Shown in pieces: positions 55,193 to 64,000 of a stretch of 64,000 nt of DNA. Position 1 is the stretch's first letter. Each line of letters starts with the position of its first letter. The stretch is from JAGSPQ01 sp038206395 (GTDB lineage: Bacteria > Myxococcota > Myxococcia > Myxococcales > Myxococcaceae). The DNA is taken from NCBI GenBank assembly GCA_038206395.1, contig JBBRAX010000002.1, forward strand, positions 186,001 through 250,000, given 5' to 3'. A program made the position numbers and the translations under genes. The notes below the pieces were generated by a model. It searched no databases and was not told where the DNA came from. It saw only the letters and a list, made by a program, of their open reading frames with translations.

Positions 55193-56665
55193 TCAGCGCT
55201 TTGTTCTTCTCCGCCGCACCAACGCGAGCAGACCCGCTGCAATCAACGTCAGCTCTCCGCCGCTGCTGCAGCTGCAGCCCCCCGTCGTCTGATCTCCGCC
55301 GCCCGCTCCGGTTCCGCCGCCCGTTCCGGTTCCGCCGCCCGTCCCGACTCCGCCACCGACGCCCGCGCCGGGGCCACCGCCCGCGCCGAGGCCACCGCCG
55401 GCTGCGGTGCCGCCTCCCGAACCAGCGCCCCCTCCCGCGCCGGTGCCCCCGTCGGTCGTGAACGTCGTCGCGCAGCTTCCCAGCGAGTGTTCGAGCGCCC
55501 CGAACGCCACGTTCCCGGCGGCGGGCCGCGCGCGCGCGCAGTAGTCGTTCGGCACATCCGCGCGTGCCGGAACCTTGCCGATCAACGCCGACACATCGCC
55601 GTTGATCCGGAAATCTCCGCGCAGCGGCGCCGCGTACCAGCCCGCGAACTCACTGGGCGATCGCCCCGTCAGGTTCGAGCCGAGCGTGAGCCCGCCGTCG
55701 TTGCGCGACCGAATGATCGACGCCAGCACGTTGCCCGACGCTTCACCGCTGGTCGTGTCGAATCGGAAGTCGACGCCGCCCGTCGCGACCAGCGTGTTGT
55801 GGAGCACCTTCGTGTTCTTCGCGCGATTCAAATAGATGCCCACGTCCGAGCAGCTCGCGATCAGGTTGTTCCGCATCACGCCATCGGTGTGCTCGACGCT
55901 GCACGGCACCGCGACGTTGAAGGCGGGAGCACAGAACTGGTTGCCGGTGCCGCCGCCGCCGAACGAGATCCCGATGCGCGCGCCGCCGGTGGTGAGGTCG
56001 TAGGTGCAGATGACGAGGTTGCGTTCGACGAGGCCACGGTTGCTGCCGCTCTTCAAGAACAACCCGTAGCTAATATTGTCCCCCTGCCCTTTGTGGAAGT
56101 CGTGAATGAAGTTGCCGCGGATCACCCAGTCGTCGCCCGTGTCGATGTTGAGCTTCGTGGTCGGATTGCCGGTATTGCGCGGGTGGGAGTCGAAGATCTC
56201 GTTGCCCTCGATCAACCCCTGGTTCGGAATGTCGTAGCCGCCATCGGCCGCCGGGCTCGCGTTCACCTTCAGCTGGGCGTTGAAGTCGGCGACCCGCGAT
56301 CGCAACAACTGAAACCCCGTCGCGCGCCCGGTGACGTGAAATGCGTGCTCACAGTCTTTGTCGACCGGACAGGTGCCCACGACATCGAGGCCGTCGAAAC
56401 GCCAGTGCGACCCATTCACCTTGAACCCCTCGACCGTGTTGAGCCGGACCCGCGCCTTGAGGCGGTTCGTCGCGCGGACGGTGATCGGCAGCGTCGCGGT
56501 GCCGGACGCGTTGCAACTTGGACTTGCTGTGAAGTCGTAGGTACCGTCGGCGAGCACGATCTCGTCGCCCGCGACTGCCGAACCGATCGCCGCCTGCAGC
56601 TCTGCGGCGGTAGAGACATTCTTCGTCGCTCCGAGGGCCAGCATCACCAGCAGCAGGTTCGCCAT
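55193..56665 (-). CDS. Right-handed beta-helix protein, PL6/chondroitinase-B-like, with MYXO-CTERM-like tail
   Basis: 490 residues. The N-terminus (STAAELQAAIGSAVAGDEIVLADGTYDF) begins a parallel beta-helix, like polysaccharide lyase family 6, running to about residue 390. A Gly-rich linker of GTGGG repeats follows, then GCSCSSGGELTLIAAGLLALVRRRRTKR-type ending: a Cys pair, a hydrophobic helix and an Arg tail, as in the MYXO-CTERM sorting signal. It is therefore likely displayed on the surface. Catalytic residues cannot be confirmed by eye. Confidence 0.8.
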   Translation of the reverse strand: MANLLLVMLALGATKNVSTAAELQAAIGSAVAGDEIVLADGTYDFTASPSCNASGTATLPITVRATNRLKARVRLNTVEGFKVNGSHWRFDGLDVVGTCPVDKDCEHAFHVTGRATGFQLLRSRVADFNAQLKVNASPAADGGYDIPNQGLIEGNEIFDSHPRNTGNPTTKLNIDTGDDWVIRGNFIHDFHKGQGDNISYGLFLKSGSNRGLVERNLVICTYDLTTGGARIGISFGGGGTGNQFCAPAFNVAVPCSVEHTDGVMRNNLIASCSDVGIYLNRAKNTKVLHNTLVATGGVDFRFDTTSGEASGNVLASIIRSRNDGGLTLGSNLTGRSPSEFAGWYAAPLRGDFRINGDVSALIGKVPARADVPNDYCARARPAAGNVAFGALEHSLGSCATTFTTDGGTGAGGGAGSGGGTAAGGGLGAGGGPGAGVGGGVGTGGGTGTGGGTGAGGGDQTTGGCSCSSGGELTLIAAGLLALVRRRRTKR

Positions 56666-56695
56666 CTGCGCGAGTCTACGGCCTTAGATCCGCGC

Positions 56696-57160
56696 CTACT
56701 TCTTCTTCTTCGCCCGCCCCTTCTTCACCGCAGGAGCACGCGCAGCCGGCTTGATGACGCGGGGCTTCTTCGTGGCCTCGAGCTCCGCGACACGCGCACC
56801 GAGCCGCTTCACTTCCGCCGAAAGCTGCGCGTACGAGTCACGCACGTGGCCGTTGAACACCTGCTGCCGGCCGAGCGCCTCGTTGATGAACATCTGGCAC
56901 GTGGCCCGGAAGGCGCGCTTCGCGAGCACGACGGCGCGCCCGCCGACGCCGCCGCGGTGCGTCTCAATCGGCAGCGCGCGGGTCGGGTCGCTGTGCTCGG
57001 CCATCGCCTCGAGGTTGAACGCCAGGGGGTCGACCCGGGACTCGACGCCTTCGGGCCGATCAGAGTCCTCTTCGGCTCCGCCGAGCCCGCGTTCAGCGAG
57101 GCGTCCCTGGATTTCCTGCATCAGCCGTGCGGCCGAGATGTCTTTGCCGAGCAGTTTCAT
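56696..57160 (-). CDS. Hypothetical basic protein
   Basis: 154 residues. Charged and helical in the N-terminal half (ISAARLMQEIQGRLAERG), with a middle segment AVVLAKRAFRATCQMFINEALGRQQVFNGH and a Lys/Arg/Ala tail. A short coiled coil near LSAEVKRLGARVAELEA is likely. There is no signal peptide. It overlaps the tandem glycosyltransferase gene upstream by four bases (ATGA), which points to a shared role; the function is unknown. Confidence 0.6.
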   Translation of the reverse strand: MKLLGKDISAARLMQEIQGRLAERGLGGAEEDSDRPEGVESRVDPLAFNLEAMAEHSDPTRALPIETHRGGVGGRAVVLAKRAFRATCQMFINEALGRQQVFNGHVRDSYAQLSAEVKRLGARVAELEATKKPRVIKPAARAPAVKKGRAKKKK

Positions 57161-59376
57161 TTCGCCTTCCGGATGCGCTGAATCTCTTCGCGGAACGCGG
57201 CTACCACTTTCGGCCAGCGGAAGGCGCCCGCGTATTTCAGCGCCTGGTCGCGAAGCTGCGCCCCGCCCAGCGCCCGCACGGCCTCGACGTAGCTCTCAGA
57301 GGAATGCCAGGTCGCTCCGGCGCCGCTGCGCGCGACGTGCCCCGCGAGCACGCTCGAGTCCGCGTTCGCCAGCAGCGGCGTGCCCACCGCGAACGCCTCG
57401 AGCGCCAGCAACGACAGACTCTCGAACCGCGACGGAGCGACCGCCGCCATCGCCCCCGCCAACCCATTCCACTTGTCTTCCTCGCTGATTCGCCCGAGCA
57501 CACGGACGCGCTCACCCCCGCCAAGATCCAGCGCTCCGCCTCCTGCGAGGACCAGCGTCGGAGCGTCGTGGAACGCGTTGACGAGCCCCCGGTGGTGTTC
57601 GACGAGCTCCTTCAGCCCCTTCCCCGTTTCCTGCCGGCCCACGTACATGAGGTACGGCCCGCGCAGCCCGTGCTTCTTAGCGAAGGCGTTGCGGTCGAGC
57701 GCCTCAGGCGGCTCGATGCCCACGCCGACGATTCGGCTGCGCGCCGCATTCGGGAAGCGCTGCTGAATCAGCTGCTGCTCTTCCAGCGTGTTGCACATCA
57801 GGACCTGCGGCCGTTCGAACACGTCGCTGAACGCTTCGAAGCGAAACGGCGGCTCATCGTGTGCCGTCGGCACCACCAGCGCCTTGGCCCCCACCAACGG
57901 CACGCCCCAGGCTGTCGGCGCGTAGAGGTAGGTGAAGAAGATGAACGCGTCGTACGCTTCGCGCGACTCGGCGATCGCGCGCAGCAGCGACGGCGCCCGC
58001 GGGCCCTGTTCCGCGATCCAGTGCTCTTCGGTGACGCGATCGTTCGGTCGGCTCAGAACGTCGTCCGACAACCGGTTGAACGCGCGCATCTGCCGCGGCG
58101 CCTCAGAACGAAAGCGTTGCACCCGCAGCGGGCCATCGCGCTCGGCGCCTTCCACCAGCGTGTTCGCCCACGTCAGGTGATCCGTCGCGCAGGTCGTCAG
58201 CACCGTCACGTCCATCTCGGCCGCCAGCTGCAGTGCGACCTGCCGTGCGTGCGACTCTGCTCCGCCGGTGATCTCTTCGCCGAAGCGCTGCACCACGATC
58301 GCCACCGACGGGCGGGTGTCTCGCCTGCCAATCCCTCGACTGGGCTCGCGATGAACGCCGAGCGCGACCTTCAGCGCCGCCTCGCTGGCCTGCGCCGACA
58401 GCGCCGCGACGCGCCGCTGCTGACCTTCGATGATCTTCCTCCGCATCGCGTCGTCTTCGGTGACCGCGACCACGAGTTCAGCCAACGCCGCGAAGTGCTT
58501 CGTGTCGAACACCACGCCCGCGCCGCCCATCGTCCACGGCACCGCTGCGGCTCCGAACGCGAGCACCGGAAGATCCGCCGCCATCGCCTCGATCAACGGC
58601 ACGCCGAACCCTTCATGCTCGCTCATCGACACGTAGACATCCGCCTGCCGGTACGCGGCGACGAGCTCTCCGTGCGAGACCTTGCCGAGGAAGTCGACCC
58701 GCCCCAGCGCCGCGGCGCGCGCCTGCAGCCGCACGAACACCTGCTGCCCTTCCGCGTAGCCGCCGACCACGACCAACCGCGACGCCGGCCGCAACCTGAG
58801 CAGCTCGGCGTGAAGTGACAGTAGATCCTCGACCCGCTTGTGCGCGACGACGCGGCTCACCGAGAGAACGATGGGCGCTCCCGCCTCGAGCCCGCCGGCG
58901 GCCTGGTCCGCGTCGAACCGTGCTTCTTCCACGAACAACGGAACCAGGTGCACGTTGCGATGCCCGGCTTCGCGCAACTCAGCCACGTTCAGGTCGGACA
59001 CGCCGATCGACAGCTCGACCGAGTCGGCCAGCGCCGCGAGCTGTGCGCGCCCGGAGTTCAACGCCTCCTCGAGCCGTGTGCCCGCGTAGAACCGCGCCGG
59101 GGTGATGTTGTGAAACACGACGCCGCGCCGGCAGTCGAGGTGCATCAACCGTCCGGCCCACTCGGACGCGATGCCGTGGTGGTAGAGGACGAGGTCGCCG
59201 CGCGCAGGCCGAAGCTGCGACGCGGGCTTCACCAGCGATCGAAGGTCTGAAGCCACCTCGCCCGCGTAGAGCTGACCTGAGAGCCCCAGCCGGCGCAGCA
59301 GCGCCTGGAATCCGACCGCGGCCTGACCCATCGCGTCGCCTAAGGTGAAATTCGCCAGGAGCTGATGAACTTCCAT
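57157..59376 (-). CDS. Tandem GT4-type glycosyltransferase (two domains in one chain)
   Basis: 739 residues. Two complete GT4-like units follow one another: the first has VLSVSRVVAHKRVEDLL and YVSMSEHEGFGVPLIEAMA, and the second, after about residue 370, has a fresh Rossmann start (VAIVVQRFGEEITGGAESHA), YVGRQETGKGLKEL and APSRFESLSLLALEAFA. Each unit carries its own nucleotide-sugar-binding Glu motif. It probably adds two sugars in sequence. The start overlaps nothing upstream except a 27-base gap to the PilZ gene. Confidence 0.85.
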   Translation of the reverse strand: MEVHQLLANFTLGDAMGQAAVGFQALLRRLGLSGQLYAGEVASDLRSLVKPASQLRPARGDLVLYHHGIASEWAGRLMHLDCRRGVVFHNITPARFYAGTRLEEALNSGRAQLAALADSVELSIGVSDLNVAELREAGHRNVHLVPLFVEEARFDADQAAGGLEAGAPIVLSVSRVVAHKRVEDLLSLHAELLRLRPASRLVVVGGYAEGQQVFVRLQARAAALGRVDFLGKVSHGELVAAYRQADVYVSMSEHEGFGVPLIEAMAADLPVLAFGAAAVPWTMGGAGVVFDTKHFAALAELVVAVTEDDAMRRKIIEGQQRRVAALSAQASEAALKVALGVHREPSRGIGRRDTRPSVAIVVQRFGEEITGGAESHARQVALQLAAEMDVTVLTTCATDHLTWANTLVEGAERDGPLRVQRFRSEAPRQMRAFNRLSDDVLSRPNDRVTEEHWIAEQGPRAPSLLRAIAESREAYDAFIFFTYLYAPTAWGVPLVGAKALVVPTAHDEPPFRFEAFSDVFERPQVLMCNTLEEQQLIQQRFPNAARSRIVGVGIEPPEALDRNAFAKKHGLRGPYLMYVGRQETGKGLKELVEHHRGLVNAFHDAPTLVLAGGGALDLGGGERVRVLGRISEEDKWNGLAGAMAAVAPSRFESLSLLALEAFAVGTPLLANADSSVLAGHVARSGAGATWHSSESYVEAVRALGGAQLRDQALKYAGAFRWPKVVAAFREEIQRIRKAK

Positions 59377-59403
59377 CGGCCCGGCTAACTACTACGACTG
59401 CGC

Positions 59404-59775
59404 TCAGGACAGGCGAAGCTCTGCGCTGCGCGCCTGAATGAAGGAGCCGTCGAAGGTGTCGAGCACGCCGTCCAGCAGCGCCACGCTCGTCGGGTCCATC
59501 TGCAGAAACTCTGCACCCAGGCCCGTCGGCGTCACCCGCGCGACGCGGCAGAACGCCTCGACCATGCGGGCGTCCTTCGCCGGTGCAAACTGCACATGAA
59601 TCGTGCTCCCCAGCGGCGCCACGTTGTGCGTCGCGATGAACAGGCCCGCCTTCGACAAGTCCGACGCGTAGTCGACCTCGTACGGAGCGTCCGTCTTCTC
59701 GTGGTGCTGAACCAGGATGCGAACCGGATGACGGGTGTGCGCGCGGCGTTCAGGGCTCATGGGGGCGCGAACCAT
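59404..59775 (-). CDS. PilZ-domain protein
   Basis: 123 residues from the ATG at 59775, with GGGAAG 5 bases upstream; TTG and ATG alternatives lie at 59790 and 59760. The PilZ cyclic-di-GMP motif is present: RRAHTRHPV (RxxxR) followed by DYASDLSKAGLF, the D/NxSxxG half. It is a single domain with a short tail. It probably links cyclic-di-GMP to the neighbouring glycosyltransferase gene, which is transcribed in the same direction 27 bases after its stop. Confidence 0.85.
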   Translation of the reverse strand: MVRAPMSPERRAHTRHPVRILVQHHEKTDAPYEVDYASDLSKAGLFIATHNVAPLGSTIHVQFAPAKDARMVEAFCRVARVTPTGLGAEFLQMDPTSVALLDGVLDTFDGSFIQARSAELRLS

Positions 59776-59838
59776 CGTCGCTTCCCGCAACGTGTTTCAA
59801 GGGGGGCGATGTAGGGCAACCGCGCCTATAAGCCCCGC

Positions 59839-60909
59839 GTGCGAATCGCGATGGACGCGTCGTTGTGGGACGAGCCGACCACCGGCATCGGCCTCTACAC
59901 GCGCGCGCTGCACGCCGCGCTGACCACGAAGGGAGCGAAAGTCGAACGCTGGGGCGCCGCCAGATCCGGCGAGTTCCCGCGGCGCCGCATGTCGCGCACC
60001 CGCTTCTTCCTCGAGCAGGCGCCGAAGCTGCTCGTCAGGGAAGTGCCCGACGTCTTTCACGCGGTGAGCAACTTCAACCTGCCGCTGCAGAAGATCGCCG
60101 GCGTGAAGCTGGTGCTCACCGTGCACGACCTGATCCCGATGCTGCTGCCGGACACCGTGTCGACCGCGTTCCGTTGGCAGTTTCGGCTCTGGCTCGCGCG
60201 AAGCCTCAAGGTCGCCGACGCGGTGGTGTGCGTCAGCGACACGACGCGAACGAGCCTGCTCCAGCACTTCGACGCCGACCCCGCACGGGTTCACACGGTG
60301 CACAACGGCGTCGACCACGTCGAAGCGGTCGCGAAGCCTGATCGCACCACCGTGCAGTACCTCGACGCGCTGGGCCTGCCGCCTACCTTCTTTCTCTACG
60401 CCGGCGCGCTCGACGCGAGAAAGAACGTGGGCCTCGTGGTGCAGGCGTGCGATCGCCTTCGCGCCGCAGGCCACCACCCGACGCTGGTGATCGCCGGCCA
60501 GCCCTGGTTCGGCAGCGACGAACTCGAGCGCGAGGTGCACGCGGCCAGAGCGCGCGGGCTCGACGTCCGGATGCTCGGCTACCTCGCCGACCCGGTCTTC
60601 TACGCGCTGATGCGTCGGGCGGGCGTCTTCGTCTTTCCCTCACGCTACGAAGGCTTCGGCCTGCCGCCGCTGGAAGCGATGCACCTGGGCGTGCCGACCA
60701 TCGTCTCGAACGCCGGCTCGCTGCCGGAAATCTGCGGCGACGCGGCGGTGAAGGTTGACCCCGCCGACGACCACGGGCTCGCGTTCGAGCTGCTGCGCCT
60801 GCTCGAAGATCCAGCAGCACGAAAAGCGCTGGGCAAGAAGGGCCAGGCGCGCGCGGCGGCGTTCACGTGGGAAGCCGCGGCGACGAAGCTGCTCAAGATC
60901 TACGGGTAG
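59839..60909 (+). CDS. GT4-family glycosyltransferase
   Basis: 356 residues from a GTG. N-terminal domain with MDASLWDEPTTGIGLYTRALHAAL and LVLTVHDLIPM, C-terminal domain with FLYAGALDARKNVGLVVQA, VFVFPSRYEGFGLPPLEAM and GVPTIVSNAGSLPEICG. This is a retaining GT-B enzyme, mannosyl- or galactosyl-transferase-like. It is divergent from the PilZ gene and its end overlaps the esterase lipoprotein gene by 10 bases. Confidence 0.92.
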   Translation: MRIAMDASLWDEPTTGIGLYTRALHAALTTKGAKVERWGAARSGEFPRRRMSRTRFFLEQAPKLLVREVPDVFHAVSNFNLPLQKIAGVKLVLTVHDLIPMLLPDTVSTAFRWQFRLWLARSLKVADAVVCVSDTTRTSLLQHFDADPARVHTVHNGVDHVEAVAKPDRTTVQYLDALGLPPTFFLYAGALDARKNVGLVVQACDRLRAAGHHPTLVIAGQPWFGSDELEREVHAARARGLDVRMLGYLADPVFYALMRRAGVFVFPSRYEGFGLPPLEAMHLGVPTIVSNAGSLPEICGDAAVKVDPADDHGLAFELLRLLEDPAARKALGKKGQARAAAFTWEAAATKLLKIYG

Positions 60910-62066
60910 CCGCGCCAGACCCAGATCAGCGCATCGGCGAGCGTCGCTCGATACGCCTCGCTTGCGCAGTGACCCAGCGTCTTCGCGAGCACGTACCGCC
61001 GGTGGTAACCCTTCGCGAGCAGCGCCGCCGACATGCGGTTGTTCGCCATCACCCAGTTGTGGTGGCCGCTCTCGGGCGCGCTGTAGCCATTGTCGAGCTC
61101 GTTCACGTTGAGGAAGGCGCGAAGCGGCTTCACGGGCGAGTTGGTGATCAGCTGGAGGCTCGAGTGGTATTCCCACGCGCCCAGCGGGTAGATGGGCGAC
61201 TCGGGCTGGCCGCTGTTCTGCTGCGCGACGAAGGTGCCCGAGTAGCTGACGACGCGGCGGAAGAGGTCGGGGCGGAACCAGGCCATCGTGTACGCGGCCG
61301 CGGCGCCCGAGCTGCAGCCGTACGCGGCGCGCCCTTCGGGATCGTTGGTGAAGCCGAGGTTCGGATACGCCGCTTTGATCGCTGGGTTGCTCAGCACGGC
61401 CGGCAGCACCTCGAGCTCGATGAAGCGGGCGTAACGGTCGGACAGCGTGTCGTACTCGAGGCCGCGCTCGCTGCCCTGCGCGTCGTTGCCGCCGTTCTGC
61501 ACCCCGATTGCGATGAACGGAGGAATCTTCCGCGCCGGGTTGGTCGCAATGGTGAGGTTGTCGAGCGCGAAGGCGATCTCGTTGATCGGCCCCGGCCCAT
61601 CTTGAATCACCAGAATCGGCGCCTTCGTCCCATCGACGTATTTCGCCGGCACGTACACCCGGATGTTCCGGGTGAGCAGGCGCGGCTTCGCGGGGTTCAG
61701 CGTCGGGTCGCCGCCGTCGAAGATGCTCGACTTCGTCGAGTCCATCGTGAAGTTGAAGAACTTCCCCTTCGGGTTGCCCTGGTCGGTGAGGTCGGGCTGC
61801 GTGGTGAACGGCGGCATCACCATGAAGTCGCCGTCGCCTTCGGTGCCGACGTCGGGCTTGCCCGCATCGAAGCCCGCATCGGCTCCGGCATCCACTGGAC
61901 CCGCGTCCACGCCGCTGTCGGGCGTGCCTGCGTCGGGAACCCCTGAGTCCTCGACGATGACGCCCGCGTCGAAGCCGCTGTCGGGAATCGCAGCGTCAGG
62001 CGGAGAGGTGATGGCGCCGCCGCAGCCCACGAGGAAGGCGAGTGCAGCGAAGCGGAGTGCGCGCAT
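60900..62066 (-). CDS. Fes/esterase-D-like lipoprotein with DAG/DSG linker
   Basis: 388 residues. Lipobox LVGC (Cys15), then an Asp/Ala/Gly/Ser linker of PDAG, DSG and DAG repeats to about residue 75. The esterase domain has a GCSSG nucleophile motif and late His in GHHNW or LGHC. The upstream beta region (FFNFTMDS, RNIRVYVPAKY) is as in Fes-like enzymes. It is anchored in the envelope, unlike the cytoplasmic esterases at 45996 and 48408. The substrate is unknown. Confidence 0.8.
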   Translation of the reverse strand: MRALRFAALAFLVGCGGAITSPPDAAIPDSGFDAGVIVEDSGVPDAGTPDSGVDAGPVDAGADAGFDAGKPDVGTEGDGDFMVMPPFTTQPDLTDQGNPKGKFFNFTMDSTKSSIFDGGDPTLNPAKPRLLTRNIRVYVPAKYVDGTKAPILVIQDGPGPINEIAFALDNLTIATNPARKIPPFIAIGVQNGGNDAQGSERGLEYDTLSDRYARFIELEVLPAVLSNPAIKAAYPNLGFTNDPEGRAAYGCSSGAAAAYTMAWFRPDLFRRVVSYSGTFVAQQNSGQPESPIYPLGAWEYHSSLQLITNSPVKPLRAFLNVNELDNGYSAPESGHHNWVMANNRMSAALLAKGYHRRYVLAKTLGHCASEAYRATLADALIWVWRGYP

Positions 62067-62076
62067 GCGCCGCAGA

Positions 62077-64000
62077 CTACTCGACGGTCAACCAGCGTAC
62101 CGTGCGATCCGAGCCAGCGACGCCCAGGCGACCCGCTTCATCGAAGCCAAGCGCGAGCACGTCACCGGCGTGCAGGCGGAGCTCGACATGTAGAGCGGCC
62201 GACCCGGTGCTCCAGACGTAGACCGCGCCATCGTCGGCGCCCGCCGCGATCCACTGGCCGTCGCGGCTGAAAGCGAGCGCTCCGACGCCATCGGTCGAAG
62301 CCACCAACTGGGCGTTCGCGACGCCGGTTGCGACGTTCCACAAGGTCACCCGCCGGTCATCCCCCCCCGAAGCCAGCGTCTTGCCATCGGGGCTGAAGCG
62401 AAGAGCGCCAATCGCGCCGTCGTGGCCTTCGAGGCGGCGGAGCTGCTTCCCCGTCGCCGCTTCGACGAGTGAGACGTACTTGTCCGCGCGCCCGATCGCG
62501 AGTGTCGAGCCGCCGAAAGCGAGCGCGTTCACCAGCGTGTCCTTCTCGCGAAAGATCTCGCGGCCGAACTCGAGGCTCCACAACACGAAGGTGCCGTCGT
62601 CCGTGCTCCACGCCGCGCGCAGCCCATCGTCCGACACCGCGACCGCGCGCACCTTCCCTTCCGACTGCTCGAGCACGCGCGCCTTCGCGTCGTCGCCCCA
62701 GGTGAGCACCTGCCCGTCATCGCTGCCTGAGATCGCGACGTGCGCGGAGGTAGCAACGGCGGTGACGGGAAGGGAATGGGCCGCTCCTGAAACGGCGAGC
62801 GCATTCCGCGCGCCAACCAGCCGCATCACCTTCGCGTCGCGGAAGCCGATCACCACTGTGCCATCGGGCGCCATCGCGGCAGACGTGGGCTCCATCCCGA
62901 GCTCGGGCAGCACCGGCGCGCGGCCGTCGGCGGGCCACTGCCACGCCTCCAGCGATCGGCCCTTCGTCGCGAGGTACAGGTCAGGCCCATCGGGGTTCGA
63001 AGGATCCGCCGCGAGCGCGGTGATCCCCGAGCCGAAGCCAGACAGCCGCGCCACTGGCCGGCCCTGGACCCACGCCCGAACGGTGCCGTCGGCGCTGCCC
63101 GAGACCAACGGCCACGTGCGCGTCGACGCGAGCGCAGTCACATCGTCGAGGTGCCCCACCCACTTCGGAGCCCCCGCTTCGTTCACCAGAAACAGGTTCC
63201 GTTCGAGCCCGACCACGAGTCCCGCCGGCGTCCACCGCATCGCCGTCACCGGACGATCGAGCTTGATGACGGGTTCCCTGCCCGGCTCGAAGACGCGCAC
63301 GCCATCGCGGCCGCTGGACGCGAGCGCGGAGCCTGCCGCCAGCGACCTCACCGGCCCATCGTGCTTCGCCACCCGCAGCGTCTCTGGGGTGTCGCGCTTC
63401 CAGCTGCGCACTTCGCCATCGCGAAGGCCCGCGTAGAGGGTGAGCCCGTCTTCAGCGGCTGCGATCGACAGCGGCTGCGCGGGAAGTGGAACGCTGGCGA
63501 TTTGCTGCTTCGTCCGCGGATTCCACGCGCGAAGGGTGCGGTCGTCCCCGCCCGTGACGAGCACGTCGTCGTCCGCGAACACCACGGCCTGCTGCCAGCC
63601 GGGGCCACAGGGCAGCACGGCCGTCTCTTTCCCGTCTGCGTCGTAGATCGTCACGCCGCCCAGCGTCGCGCACGCGACGAGGTCACCCCGCGCCGCGATC
63701 GCTGCACACCCATTTGGCACCACCACCGACCACGCCCGTCGCGGAACCCCAGAGAGCCGCGTCAGCGCCGCCACGCCCCGCCCCAGCGGAACATCGGCCA
63801 GCGCCTTTGCCTCTTCGACCCGCGCCGCCGCACCGACGACGTCGCCTTCGTCCCACGCCGCCTGCGCGCGCTCGGCCACGACCTTGGCCAGCACCGCGCG
63901 AGAACCTTCGGCTGCCCTGTCGCCCAACTCGATCGCACGGTCCGCGGCCCGTTGAGCCCCCCACCAGAGCAGCAGCGAGACGCAAAGGCCCAGCGCCAGC
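62077..64000 (-). CDS. WD40-repeat protein with membrane segment, N-terminus outside window
   Basis: About 640 visible residues; the frame is open through the right edge, so the gene continues. Near the edge is a membrane segment (LGLCVSLLLWWGAQ), then a helical stretch, then many WD40-like repeats with DGxxxxWN- or SGSDDG-type ends (SASTDGTV-like patterns such as SGSADGTVRAW and ASGGDDRRVTLWN). In myxobacteria this layout often forms the C-terminal part of a Ser/Thr protein kinase. That link cannot be tested here. Confidence 0.75.
   Translation of the reverse strand, partial: LALGLCVSLLLWWGAQRAADRAIELGDRAAEGSRAVLAKVVAERAQAAWDEGDVVGAAARVEEAKALADVPLGRGVAALTRLSGVPRRAWSVVVPNGCAAIAARGDLVACATLGGVTIYDADGKETAVLPCGPGWQQAVVFADDDVLVTGGDDRTLRAWNPRTKQQIASVPLPAQPLSIAAAEDGLTLYAGLRDGEVRSWKRDTPETLRVAKHDGPVRSLAAGSALASSGRDGVRVFEPGREPVIKLDRPVTAMRWTPAGLVVGLERNLFLVNEAGAPKWVGHLDDVTALASTRTWPLVSGSADGTVRAWVQGRPVARLSGFGSGITALAADPSNPDGPDLYLATKGRSLEAWQWPADGRAPVLPELGMEPTSAAMAPDGTVVIGFRDAKVMRLVGARNALAVSGAAHSLPVTAVATSAHVAISGSDDGQVLTWGDDAKARVLEQSEGKVRAVAVSDDGLRAAWSTDDGTFVLWSLEFGREIFREKDTLVNALAFGGSTLAIGRADKYVSLVEAATGKQLRRLEGHDGAIGALRFSPDGKTLASGGDDRRVTLWNVATGVANAQLVASTDGVGALAFSRDGQWIAAGADDGAVYVWSTGSAALHVELRLHAGDVLALGFDEAGRLGVAGSDRTVRWLTVE

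Noticed and set aside
54821..57181. Long rightward open frame over the repeats and the beta-helix gene
   Set aside because: It is Arg/Ala-rich, crosses the repeat array and lies antisense to a well-supported gene with a signal peptide and sorting tail.
57127..58818. Long rightward open frame opposite the tandem glycosyltransferase
   Set aside because: No recognisable domain; the opposite strand has two full GT4 motif sets.

Overview
The window looks like a chromosome segment of a Myxococcota bacterium, probably close to the Cystobacterineae. It is GC-rich throughout. It carries a protein with a MYXO-CTERM-like tail, several lipoproteins with GTGGG or DAG/DSG linkers, a DUF4388-type J-domain protein, a kinase-like receptor tail with WD40 repeats, and an exopolysaccharide locus laid out like the Myxococcus eps/Wzx-Wzy loci. 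I saw no rRNA, tRNA, insertion sequence, prophage or CRISPR array. Species cannot be decided from the sequence.

Layout. 1-7 kb: two two-component systems. The second is CpxRA-like and ends beside a Spy/CpxP-like periplasmic protein and a small secreted protein. An FHA protein and a cytochrome c/copper-monooxygenase lipoprotein lie between the two systems. 7-16 kb: a YihY membrane protein, then a leftward exopolysaccharide module (phosphoglycosyltransferase, flippase, short OPX lipoprotein, dedicated outer-membrane barrel, response regulator, degenerate tyrosine-kinase-like protein), a GNAT-type acyltransferase and a WecG/TagA glycosyltransferase coupled to dtd. 16-26.6 kb: mixed genes, including a second copper-monooxygenase lipoprotein, a ceramidase-like enzyme, YhbY, a J-domain protein, a methylmalonyl-CoA mutase large subunit, a pyroglutamyl-peptidase fusion and a ferritin-like protein.

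26.7-38.9 kb: a compact leftward eight-gene polysaccharide export operon (oxidoreductase, DegT aminotransferase, Wzm/Wzt transporter, glycosyltransferase, Dus, luciferase-like oxidoreductase, acetyltransferase). Nearly every junction overlaps by 1-4 bases. A divergent operon has a GT-C-like membrane protein with a C-terminal NBR1-type Ig domain, glycogen synthase and a Sel1 lipoprotein. 38.9-43.8 kb: a di-haem cytochrome pair, a STAS/AhpD-like pair and an outer-membrane barrel.

43.8-54.7 kb is the most unusual part. It holds four ATP-grasp ligases, a GCS2-type glutamate-cysteine-ligase-like protein fused to CBS domains, an S51-peptidase-like protein, two Fes-like esterases and an N-formylglutamate-amidohydrolase-like enzyme, with a 60-residue secreted peptide at the end. 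It reads as an uncharacterised amide- or peptide-bond-forming and trimming pathway. 54.7-64 kb: an 8-bp tandem repeat array, a beta-helix lyase-like protein, glycosyltransferases, a PilZ protein, an esterase lipoprotein and a WD40 protein cut by the window edge.

Functions are inferred from sequence motifs read by eye; no database search was run.
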